Both the position numbers and the translations under genes were made by a program. DNA of 64,000 bases, taken from Calothrix sp. NIES-2100. GTDB taxonomy: Bacteria; Cyanobacteriota; Cyanobacteriia; Cyanobacteriales; Nostocaceae. Of this stretch, positions 53,569 to 61,381 are shown in pieces (the first letter of the stretch is position 1; every line of letters starts with the position of its first letter). The DNA lies in the NCBI RefSeq assembly GCF_002368195.1, contig NZ_AP018178.1, forward strand, positions 995,738-1,059,737, written 5' to 3'. Under the pieces are notes generated by a model, which was not told the DNA's origin, made no database searches, and saw only the letters and a program-made list of their open reading frames with translations.

Positions 53569-54807
53569 TCAGAATACCGTCCCATCACTCTCTATTTGTA
53601 TGGGGGGTATCCCACCCGTTCTGAGTTGGGCGGCGATTTTGCGTCCAGCTGTCCAAGTTCCCCCTTGAAGGATTTTCACTAATGGTAGTTCCTCAGTACT
53701 CATACTCAATTTTTCGCGGATTGTCGCCGCAATTCTATCTAAAAGAATCACCGTCAAAGCCCGCCATTCAACTATAACTGCTGATCCAACTAAGTGAGAT
53801 AAACGGAAAATCTCTGGGTTTTTTACACTAATGAGTCCCAAGTCGAGACATAATCCCCCATTACGATATTCTGGTAAACCAGTGAGTTTATCTAGACCAG
53901 TAATTGTCAAACCAAGTTCTTGCAGTGGTTCTAATAAAGAATATGTCAACCACTGAGATAATTTATGAAAAGGGACTAAACCATCATCACTAATCGCTGG
54001 ATGTTCCCAGACATCGCCCAAATTCACCCCAGCTATCTCTAATCTACCCGGCCAAATATCACTCAGCCCTTCCAGTACTGCACTGAATACAGTTGTAGCT
54101 GCTAACTCCCCATTCTCCGACTTACCCAAAAGATATTTAACCAAATTCCCCGGACGAGGATTTTTATCACCAAACAGATGGGGCGAAGCCAGTAAGACTT
54201 GTCCTAACTTTTGCAATAAATTCAACCTTCCCCCAATCCCCACCAAAGGATTTTCCGCAGTTACCTGGAACCCAGTTGCTAATTCTGCCTCAGTTAATTT
54301 TTGTAACCGAGAAGCATCAGCCTGGGGTAAATTATTACTAGCAAAATTCCCTTGACAAAACATGTGGAAACTCGCCACCGCCAACCCTTCCGAACGCCCC
54401 AACCTCAAATTAGTTTCCTGTTCATCATAATGCCACCTATCCCCAGCACCAGCATCTAAAAGCACGCTAATAATTGCCAAATCAAACTTCGCCGCCGCCT
54501 TTTCCTCTGGCGATAACCCCGCCAACAGCCTATCCAACTTAGCTAATCGCCCCACACCCCCAGCTTCAAAATGTCGCCACCGACTGTGAAACGGAACATC
54601 TAGATTCGGGTATTCTTTACGTATCACCTCAATCACATAATCCGCCACCCTTGGCAACTGCGTCAAATCACAAACAAAATTCTCTGACTTCCCCTCACAC
54701 ACCCAGGAAAATAATTGCCCACACCGTTCCCGAATCGCCTCCGGAGAACGAAGATATGCAACTAACTCTCTCTGCGTCCTCTGCGCCTCTGCGGTTCCAA
54801 TATCCAT
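53569..54807 (-). CDS. URC4/Urg3 family protein (DUF1688), uracil catabolism
   Basis: About 412 residues. The ATG at 54807 has a perfect AGGAGG six bases upstream, so the earlier GTG/ATG starts are rejected. The first ~14 residues (DIGTAEAQRTQRE) come from a dispersed GCAGAGGACGCAGAG repeat; the conserved part begins LVAYLRSPEAIRERCGQLF. Later motifs: VPFHSRWRHFEAGGVGR, LLDAGAGDRWHYDE, GRSEGLAVASFHMF, FHKLSQWLTYSLLEPLQEL. DUF1688 proteins are the URC4/Urg3 family of the fungal and bacterial URC route for uracil breakdown; the exact reaction is not settled. Same strand as URC1 (upstream) and upp (downstream). Confidence 0.9.
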   Translation of the reverse strand: MDIGTAEAQRTQRELVAYLRSPEAIRERCGQLFSWVCEGKSENFVCDLTQLPRVADYVIEVIRKEYPNLDVPFHSRWRHFEAGGVGRLAKLDRLLAGLSPEEKAAAKFDLAIISVLLDAGAGDRWHYDEQETNLRLGRSEGLAVASFHMFCQGNFASNNLPQADASRLQKLTEAELATGFQVTAENPLVGIGGRLNLLQKLGQVLLASPHLFGDKNPRPGNLVKYLLGKSENGELAATTVFSAVLEGLSDIWPGRLEIAGVNLGDVWEHPAISDDGLVPFHKLSQWLTYSLLEPLQELGLTITGLDKLTGLPEYRNGGLCLDLGLISVKNPEIFRLSHLVGSAVIVEWRALTVILLDRIAATIREKLSMSTEELPLVKILQGGTWTAGRKIAAQLRTGGIPPIQIESDGTVF

Positions 54808-55224
54808 TCTTAACCTCCTAATTAACCGCAAAAATCAGGATGAAGTATCAAGCCCAAAAATTTTAACTTTACACTTCATCCTTTAAGTAAGTCGGTGGAA
54901 AAAAACCAAACTATGTTAAGAAACGTAAATTGGCTTGAAACCCTTACCAATGACAAATGACAAATGACAAATGACAGTCCTCGCCAGTTATGTTTAATTG
55001 CACCGCCCTACTTACACTTTATTAACATAAGGCAGAGGTAGCCCTGTGTTGCGGAGTAAGTTCTCATTGTTACAAACCGCAGAGGACGCAGAGGACACAG
55101 AGTAATGAGCTATGAGTATAGCCAGTCATCCGGATTCAAATCCACTTCTGAGTTATTCCTTCTGCCAGGTTGGTGAGTTTCGACTACTTTCAACTACCGC
55201 AAAGTCGAACGACTGCCTTTTTTA

Positions 55225-55538
55225 GGGACTTCCAAATAAAAAAATATTCCAATCATTAACCTACCAAACCCGCAACTCGTAGGGGCGGGGTAACCCCCAT
55301 TGGTGTCAACTTAAGTTAAAAGGCTTATCCCACAGGCATTTTACCCCACCCCTCAATCCCCTCCCCGTAAACGGGGAGGGGAGGTTTTGCGTCAGCAAAG
55401 CCGGGGTGGGGTGACGCGGATCATGATGTTAAGTGAGAGAATTCGCTCATCACGTCTTGGTAAGGGTTTCACGTTAAGTTGACACGTATGGGTAACCCCG
55501 CCCCTACAATTTGGCATAATTTATTTTTTGGAGTTTCC
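55225..55538. mobile_element. MITE family A, copy 3, interrupted by MITE B
   Basis: Ends GGGACTTCCAAATAAAAAAA and TTTATTTTTTGGAGTTTCC match the copies at 13007 and 18440. Its GTAGGGGCGGGGTAAC-CCCGCCCCTAC core is split by MITE B (55299-55489). Its right end abuts the TAA stop of the URC1-type gene. The 390 bp to the left (54832-55224) contain heptamer repeats (AAATGAC at ~54953) and nothing gene-like. Confidence 0.8.
55299..55489. mobile_element. MITE family B, copy 2, nested in MITE A
   Basis: Left end ATTGGTGTCAACTTAAG, right end CTTAAGTTGACACGTAT by similarity to the copy at 34796 (right end decayed at three positions, read as TTAAGTTGACACGTAT). Flanking GGGTAACCCC on both sides is a ~10-bp target duplication inside the MITE A palindrome. 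The interior has an intact CCTCCCCGTAAACGGGGAGG inverted pair. Confidence 0.8.
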
Positions 55539-56798
55539 TTACCGTTCCAAATCTCTTCCCTTCACCTCACCCAAACTCTCTGCATCTAACACCTCACCTG
55601 TGGTATAATATCCAGCCGCCTTCTTCGCTTCAATTTCCACCCGTGCATCCTGGGGAATCAAATCCTCTGGGATAGGTACTCTTTCCACAATTTTAATCCC
55701 CGCTTGGGTGATGGCATTGAATTTCATATTACTCATAGATACCATGCGGTCAATCCGGGTAATGCCCAACCAATGCAACACATCAGGCATTAACTCTTGA
55801 AAGCGCATATCTTGGACACCTGCTACGCATTCTGTCCGCGCAAAATAAGCATCAGCGCGATCGCCTCCTTCTTGGCGCTTCCTGGCATTGTAAACTAAGA
55901 ATTTGGTAACTTCTCCCAAAGCGCGTCCTTCTTTACGACAGTAGACAATTACACCCACACCGCCTTCCTGTGCAGTTTGGACACAAACTTCAATTCCATG
56001 CACTAAATAAGGACGACAGGTACAGATATCAGAACCAAACACATCAGAACCGTTACATTCATCATGTACCCGCAAAGCTAGGGGTTTATTCGGATCGGCG
56101 ATCGCGTCCATATCACCGACAATATATACAGTGACACCCCCAATTGGCGGTAAAAACACTTCTAAATCAGAACGTGTTACCAATTCGGGGAACATCCCCC
56201 CAGTTTGTTCAAATAAAGCGCGGCGTAAATCTGCTTCCTTAATTCCAAACCGCTTGGCAATTCCCGGTAAATACCACACAGGCTCAATCGCCGCCTTCGT
56301 CACGACCAAATCACCACCTGGCTTCATAATTTTGCCATCAACCTGCAAGCGCCCTTTATCTACCGCATCTTGCAGTTCTGGCATATTAATATGCGCCTGA
56401 GTAATCGCGATCGTCGGCCGGATGTCATATCCTTGAGCGTAATATGAAGCAAACACCTCACTCGCTACCGCCCCAAAGGGGTCAAGAGAAACAATTTTAT
56501 CAGGATCAGCCCAACTTGGATGGGGGCCAATATGTGTCACTGGCGATGTATTAGTCAAATCAGCCCGATGATCTGATTGTAAAGCTCCACTAGCCACCGC
56601 TAAAGCACGATACACCGCATAACTACCAGAATGAGTGCCAATGACATTTCTGTGTGCTTGCTTCGTTAAAGTCGCAATAATCGGTCCACGTTCCCTAGGA
56701 TCACTAGCACCCCAGTGAATCGGAATTGGTTTAGCCCCACCATTATTTGGATGGGATGTCAGAACAATATGCCTAGAACCGCTATTTTGCTTTGGCAT
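55539..56798 (-). CDS. URC1/Urg1-type GTP cyclohydrolase II homologue, uracil catabolism
   Basis: About 419 residues from the ATG at 56798 (a TTG two codons upstream is possible). The N-terminal ~190 residues are specific to the URC1 branch (HIVLTSHPNNGGAKPIPIHW, NVIGTHSGSYAVYRAL, ITQAHINMPELQDAVDKG). The C-terminal part has the GCH-II core: RVHDECNGSDVFGSDICTCR with the three zinc cysteines, and GVGVIVYCRKEGRALGEV with the catalytic-type arginine. URC1 acts with URC4 after Upp in uracil degradation. RibA of riboflavin synthesis lacks this long N-terminal domain, so this is URC1 rather than ribA. MITE A touches its stop codon. Confidence 0.92.
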   Translation of the reverse strand: MPKQNSGSRHIVLTSHPNNGGAKPIPIHWGASDPRERGPIIATLTKQAHRNVIGTHSGSYAVYRALAVASGALQSDHRADLTNTSPVTHIGPHPSWADPDKIVSLDPFGAVASEVFASYYAQGYDIRPTIAITQAHINMPELQDAVDKGRLQVDGKIMKPGGDLVVTKAAIEPVWYLPGIAKRFGIKEADLRRALFEQTGGMFPELVTRSDLEVFLPPIGGVTVYIVGDMDAIADPNKPLALRVHDECNGSDVFGSDICTCRPYLVHGIEVCVQTAQEGGVGVIVYCRKEGRALGEVTKFLVYNARKRQEGGDRADAYFARTECVAGVQDMRFQELMPDVLHWLGITRIDRMVSMSNMKFNAITQAGIKIVERVPIPEDLIPQDARVEIEAKKAAGYYTTGEVLDAESLGEVKGRDLER

Positions 56799-57072
56799 AG
56801 TCAATTAATTTTTTGTGTGCTGTTTTTATCAAGTATTAGTCAATAGGGTTTTATCAACTATTCTTAAATATATGATGTCCTAATGACTAATTTTCCATGA
56901 ATTTTGTCTTTGAAATCAGTATTAATAGTATTACTGAATACAACTAAATTACAACACGGAAATTGCGGAATTTGCAACTGTAATAAGAGAATTTAAAGTT
57001 AACTTTAAAAATGACTAAGTAGAGAATTTTGTGCGAAAGTTGATATATAAATACGATTACCTAGACACATTT

Positions 57073-57543
57073 ATGGATTCTTTATCGATCAAATCTTTAC
57101 TTGAGGATTTGAAAAATTCTGATGCCACAGTTCGGGAACAGGCGACTAAGAAATTATGGCGGATCTGGTTTCAGCAAAAGGGGATTTATGGATTAGAGAA
57201 AATTGACCACAGTCAAAAGTTGTTAGATGCTGGTGAAACTACTGAAGCCGAAAAAGTCCTAACCCATCTGATAGAAGAACAACCCGATTTTTCCGAAGCA
57301 TGGAATCGTCGTGCTTTTCTTTACTACAGTATCGGTGATTATCAAAAGTCGTTAGCCGATTGTCAAATGGTAGTGAATCTCAATCCTGTACATTTCGGCG
57401 CACTTCATGGTATGGGTTTGTGTTATGCCGCATTAGGAAAATATCGTGAAGCCATCCAAGCTTTTCAACGCGCGCTGACAATTCAACCTTATTCTGTGGT
57501 GAACCAAAAGCTGATTTTAGAATGTACATTCAGAATCAGCTAA
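57073..57543 (+). CDS. TPR-repeat protein
   Basis: 156 residues from the ATG at 57073 (MDSLSIKSLLEDLKNSDATV); a GTG at 57031 would add 14. The N-terminal ~40 residues are a HEAT-like helix pair (ATVREQATKKLWRIWFQQKG). About three TPR motifs follow: KLLDAGETTEAEKVLTHLIE, AWNRRAFLYYSIGDYQKSLA, ALHGMGLCYAALGKYREAIQ. TPRs mediate protein contacts; no partner is evident. It is 33 nt upstream of the NMT1-like binding protein gene, so cotranscription is likely. Confidence 0.85.
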   Translation: MDSLSIKSLLEDLKNSDATVREQATKKLWRIWFQQKGIYGLEKIDHSQKLLDAGETTEAEKVLTHLIEEQPDFSEAWNRRAFLYYSIGDYQKSLADCQMVVNLNPVHFGALHGMGLCYAALGKYREAIQAFQRALTIQPYSVVNQKLILECTFRIS

Positions 57544-57576
57544 AACATCACAGCCTCAGGAGCGTTATCTTGTTCC

Positions 57577-58641
57577 ATGAATCAGTCTCCATGCTCATCA
57601 ACTGCATTTCATCGCCTTAGTCGCCGTCAGTTTATTCAGTACAGTTGCATTGGTATAAGTAGCACTTTCCTTACTGCTTGTACTCATAGCAACCAACCAG
57701 CAACAACAAATTTAGGGTTAGATAAAGTTACCTTTGGGACAAATTGGATCGCTCAAGCAGAACACGGCGGATTTTACCAGGCGATCGCGACTGGAATCTA
57801 CAAAAACCACGGTCTGGATGTCACAATTAAAATGGGTGGCCCCCAAGTACCTAATGGTACCCAGTTATTGATGGGAGGAGCAGTAGATTTTTTCATGGGT
57901 TATGGCATTGATGCCATAAACGCAGTAGCACAAGGTATTCCGAAAATCACGGTAGCGGCAATCTTTCAAAAAGACCCCCAGTGTATAATTATTCATCCCA
58001 ACACAGCAATTAAAACCCTTGCCGACCTCAAAGGCAAACCGATTTATGTCTCCGCCGCCGCTAACGTCACCTATTGGCCTGTTCTCAAAGCTAAGTATGG
58101 TTTTACAGACGAGCAAAAACGCCCTTATAACTTCAATCCTGCCCCATTTTTGGCTGACAAAACCTCAGCGCAACAAGGCTACATCACATCAGAACCCTTC
58201 GCGATTGCCAAGCAAGGTGGTTTTCAGCCAACTGTGTTTTTACTAGCAGATTATGGTTATCAAACATACGCAACTACTATTGAAACCAGAAAAGAATTAG
58301 TAGAAAAAAATCCAAACTTAGTGCAGCGATTTGTGGATGCTTCCATCAAAGGTTGGTATAGTTACTTAGAAAATCCCCAACCAGGTAATCAATTAATCAA
58401 AAAAGAGAATCCAGAAATGACAGATGAGCAAATTACTTACGGCATTCAAAAGCTCAAAGAATATGGAATTATTCTGTCTGGGGAAGCAGAAAAACAAGGA
58501 ATTGGAGCAATGACAGACGCAAGATGGAAATTATTATTCGATAGCATGGTCAATAGCAAACTGTCTCAGCCCAATGTTAAATATAAAGATGCATTTACCT
58601 TGGATTTTGTCAATCAAGGCAGAGATTATTACAACAAGTAA
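57577..58641 (+). CDS. NMT1/THI5-like ABC substrate-binding lipoprotein
   Basis: 354 residues. A twin-arginine-like SRRQFIQYSCIG precedes a lipobox LTAC at ~35. The NMT1 domain follows (VTFGTNWIAQAEHGGFYQAI, DGYGIDAINAVAQGIPK in shortened form GYGIDAINAVAQGIP, LADLKGKPIYVSAAA, AQQGYITSEPFAIA). Family members bind pyrimidine precursors, riboflavin or sulfonates. Beside URC genes a pyrimidine or related ligand is a reasonable guess. The ATPase (59235) and permease (60009) complete the importer, after a 590-bp repeat-rich gap. Confidence 0.9.
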   Translation: MNQSPCSSTAFHRLSRRQFIQYSCIGISSTFLTACTHSNQPATTNLGLDKVTFGTNWIAQAEHGGFYQAIATGIYKNHGLDVTIKMGGPQVPNGTQLLMGGAVDFFMGYGIDAINAVAQGIPKITVAAIFQKDPQCIIIHPNTAIKTLADLKGKPIYVSAAANVTYWPVLKAKYGFTDEQKRPYNFNPAPFLADKTSAQQGYITSEPFAIAKQGGFQPTVFLLADYGYQTYATTIETRKELVEKNPNLVQRFVDASIKGWYSYLENPQPGNQLIKKENPEMTDEQITYGIQKLKEYGIILSGEAEKQGIGAMTDARWKLLFDSMVNSKLSQPNVKYKDAFTLDFVNQGRDYYNK

Positions 58642-58739
58642 TTTGTAATTCACTTGTAGGGAACTTTAGCTTCTAGCTGAAAAAAAAGGCAGTGGTTCGG
58701 CTTTGCTTACCAACCGGTGAGGAGGCAGATGGCAAAAGA

Positions 58740-58990
58740 GGTAAGATTTTTCATACTCTCGTTGTGTGATTTATCACATGAGCGTCTAGCTTGAAAATAG
58801 GGGTTAGGGACTAGGGGAACCAGGGTTAGAGAAGAGAGATTTTCATGTTTGGTTGTGGGATTTTTCCATGAGCGTCTAACTTGAAAATAGGGGTTAGGGA
58901 CTAGGGGAACCAGGGCTAGGGAAACCAATAAGAGATATTTTCATGTTTGGTTGTGGGTTTTCCCATGAGGGGCTAGCTTGAAATAGTCAT
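58740..58990. repeat. Three ~90-97-bp tandem repeats
   Basis: The block TTTCATGTTTGGTTGTGGG ... CCATGAGCGTCTAACTTGAA ... ATAGGGGTTAGGGACTAGGG occurs twice almost intact and a third time partly. CATGAG marks lie at 58777, 58867 and 58964. The rest of the 58642-59234 gap holds dispersed cyanobacterial repeat words (GACGAAGTCGTTCTCGAAGA, CCAAGGGGAGACGCCAGACG) and no gene. Confidence 0.75.
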
Positions 58991-59234
58991 TTGTAATTTG
59001 TTAAGAAGGCAATAGGCAATAGTCATTGATTATTTCTCCTTGTCCTCCCGAAGTTCTTTTCGTCGTTCGACGAAGTCGTTCTCGAAGAGTAGACGTTGGC
59101 GTCCCTTGCGCGTCTCCCAAGGGGAGACGCCAGACGCTCGTACCTCGCTACCGCTGCGCTAACGCCGGACGCCGGCGCTCAGACTTCTCTCCTTGTCCCC
59201 CTTCTCCCCTCATCCCCTCTGCCTTATACTGATA

Positions 59235-60008
59235 ATGAATCACCGTCCTGCTCTTACACTCAATTACGTTAGCAAAGTCTACCCCAATGGCACAGTTGCC
59301 TTACAAGACTTAAATTTAGCGATCCCAGAAGCACAATTTGTCAGTATAGTTGGGCCTTCTGGATGTGGTAAAAGTACAGTCCTGAGATTAATTGCCGGAC
59401 TAGAACGGGTGAGTTCTGGTAGTATAGATTGGGGTTTGACTCCACAAGCGCGAAAACTAGCTTTTGTGTTTCAAGAGGCGGCACTTATGCCTTGGGCAAA
59501 TGTGACAGAAAATATCCGCCTCCCCCTGAAGCTAGCAAAAATCCCCCAAAAAGATGCTCATAGCTTGGTAGAAAAAACATTGGCATTGGTAGGATTAGAG
59601 AAATTCGAGCGTAGCTACCCCCGTGAGTTATCTGGTGGGATGAAAATGCGCGTATCAATTGCTCGGGCTTTAGTCACTCAGCCAAATATCCTCTTAATGG
59701 ATGAACCATTTGGGGCTTTAGATGAAATTACTCGCAGCAAACTCAACAGCGACTTACTAGATTTATGGCATCAACAGCGTTGGACTGTAGTTTTTGTTAC
59801 TCACAATATTTACGAAGCGGTATACTTGTCAAATCGCGTCTTGGTGATGGGGATCAATCCCGGCCGGATAGTTGCAGATATTGAAATTGATGCACCTTAC
59901 CCCCGGAGTGAGTCCTTTCGTACCTCATCAGTATATAGCGAATATTGCCGAGAGGTTTCTCAGTCGCTAGCGATCGCCATGAATCATCCTCAAACTACTG
60001 GATTTTGA
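59235..60008 (+). CDS. ABC transporter ATPase (SsuB/TauB/ThiZ type)
   Basis: 257 residues from the ATG at 59235 (NHRPALTLNYVSKVYPNGT); an upstream ATG would add 14 repeat-encoded residues. Walker A VGPSGCGKSTVLRLIAG, Q-loop FQEAALMPWANV, signature LSGGMKMRVSIARAL, Walker B ILLMDEPFGALDEITR, switch VTHNIYEA. This is the nitrate/sulfonate/thiamine-precursor class that pairs with NMT1-type binding proteins. The stop TGA sits directly before the permease ATG. Confidence 0.92.
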   Translation: MNHRPALTLNYVSKVYPNGTVALQDLNLAIPEAQFVSIVGPSGCGKSTVLRLIAGLERVSSGSIDWGLTPQARKLAFVFQEAALMPWANVTENIRLPLKLAKIPQKDAHSLVEKTLALVGLEKFERSYPRELSGGMKMRVSIARALVTQPNILLMDEPFGALDEITRSKLNSDLLDLWHQQRWTVVFVTHNIYEAVYLSNRVLVMGINPGRIVADIEIDAPYPRSESFRTSSVYSEYCREVSQSLAIAMNHPQTTGF

Positions 60009-60803
60009 ATGTTTACTCGTCGCCCACAATTAAAAATTATACTTAAAAAATTGCGATCGCCTGATATTTGGGCACCAATATTAGTCGGGTTTTTGGTACT
60101 GGTATTGTGGGATATCTTCGTGCGGGTAACACATTTACCGCCTTATATTCTCCCTGGCCCCATCTTAGTATTTAAAACCTTAATTACTGATGGGAATGAG
60201 CTGTTCTCATCCTTATTAATCACCCTACAAATTACCGTAGTTGCCTTTATTGCATCTGCCATTTCTGGGTTACTGATAGCGATATTGTTTACCCAAAGCA
60301 AATGGATTGAACGCAGCTTATTTCCCTATGCAGTCATTTTACAGACAACACCGATAGTCGCGATCGCACCTTTAATCATTCTCTGGCTGAAAAATAACAC
60401 CTTTGCGGCCTTAGTAGTTTGCGCCTGGATAGTCGCCTTTTTTCCCATCGTTTCTAATACTACCCTGGGACTCAAAAGCGTAGATCCCAACTTACTCAAC
60501 CTGTTTCAACTCTACAAAGCTTCACGTTGGCAAACACTGCTGTATCTGCGCCTACCTAGTGCCATGCCATACTTTCTAGGGGGATTAAAAATCAGTGGTG
60601 GTTTAGCCTTAATTGGCGCAGTTGTAGCCGAATTTGTCGCTGGGACTGGCGGTGCAAAATCAGGTATCGCCTATCGCATTTTAATTTCCAGCTACAACCT
60701 GCAAATTCCCCGGATGTTCGCCGCATTATTCCTCACGACCGGGTTAGGTGTGTTAATTTTTGTCAGTTTGAGTGCTTTATCGGACTTGATTCATAAGAAT
60801 TAG
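60009..60803 (+). CDS. ABC transporter permease (SsuC/ThiX type)
   Basis: 264 residues, six predicted membrane segments, including PILVGFLVLVLWDIFVRVTH and ALIGAVVAEFVAGTGGA. The EAA-loop equivalent is LFQLYKASRWQTLLYLRLPS then AMPYFLGGLKISGGLAL, typical of this class. It starts immediately after the ATPase stop. Its 3' end overlaps the convergent HD-domain gene by 41 bp. With the genes at 57577 and 59235 it makes a full importer whose ligand is not known. Confidence 0.92.
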   Translation: MFTRRPQLKIILKKLRSPDIWAPILVGFLVLVLWDIFVRVTHLPPYILPGPILVFKTLITDGNELFSSLLITLQITVVAFIASAISGLLIAILFTQSKWIERSLFPYAVILQTTPIVAIAPLIILWLKNNTFAALVVCAWIVAFFPIVSNTTLGLKSVDPNLLNLFQLYKASRWQTLLYLRLPSAMPYFLGGLKISGGLALIGAVVAEFVAGTGGAKSGIAYRILISSYNLQIPRMFAALFLTTGLGVLIFVSLSALSDLIHKN

Positions 60804-61374
60804 TACTTTCTTGGGACAACTGACTAACAATTCTTTCCAGTTCCTCGGTCATCCAATCAGAACCTGTTTCCCGATAAACTTGCAACAATGATTGGTAGAA
60901 CCATAAAGTCCTTTCTCGACCAATTTTAAAGTTAGTCCAAATGCTGTCACCATATAATCGCCAGTCTATTAATAATGACCTGGCATTATGCAGTTTATCT
61001 GCTAAAGATACTCTGCGGACGGAAGCAGACGCATGACGCAGGTTTTCTAAATAACGATTTTTACGTTCTTGCCAAGGTGGTTTAGGTAGGGTATCCCACT
61101 CTGTACAGCCATCAATAATTGCGACAATTGTATCACCAAAACGTTGGCGAATTTCTTCGCGGGTAGGTTTGCCACCTTGGTCTTCTATACTATCGTGCAA
61201 CAAACCGGCGATCGCTTCTTCTTCCGTTCCCCCAGCTTCCAATACTAAAGCCGCTACACTCAATAAATGGGTAATATAGGGAACGCCACTAATTTTACGG
61301 GTTTGTTCAGCGTGCAGACGAGTCGCATAAATTAACGCTGCTTCAAATTTTTCGGTCAATTTTACTGAATTCAT
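60763..61374 (-). CDS. HD-domain phosphohydrolase (RelA/SpoT hydrolase-like)
   Basis: 203 residues. HTRLHAEQTRKISGVPYITH-like opening (ATRLHAEQTRKISGVPYITH), then the HD pair AIAGLLHDSIEDQGGKP and a later SLADKLHNARSLLIDW that supplies the other metal ligand. This resembles the ppGpp-hydrolase half of SpoT/Mesh1 proteins, which is plausible at this length, but the synthetase domain is absent. Same strand as the TIGR03985 gene, which lies 7 nt upstream, so they are cotranscribed. Confidence 0.85.
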   Translation of the reverse strand: MNSVKLTEKFEAALIYATRLHAEQTRKISGVPYITHLLSVAALVLEAGGTEEEAIAGLLHDSIEDQGGKPTREEIRQRFGDTIVAIIDGCTEWDTLPKPPWQERKNRYLENLRHASASVRRVSLADKLHNARSLLIDWRLYGDSIWTNFKIGRERTLWFYQSLLQVYRETGSDWMTEELERIVSQLSQESTNSYESSPIKHSN

Positions 61375-61381
61375 AGTTTAG

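Noticed and set aside
55539..56798. Calling the GTP-cyclohydrolase-like gene ribA
   Set aside because: The long URC1-type N-terminal region and the URC4 and upp neighbours indicate uracil catabolism rather than riboflavin synthesis.
58707..58928. 73-codon leftward frame with LVPLVPNPYFQ repeats
   Set aside because: Antisense of the ~90-bp non-coding tandem repeats.
59026..59232. 68-codon frame rich in Arg and Pro before the ABC ATPase
   Set aside because: Made of dispersed cyanobacterial repeat words.
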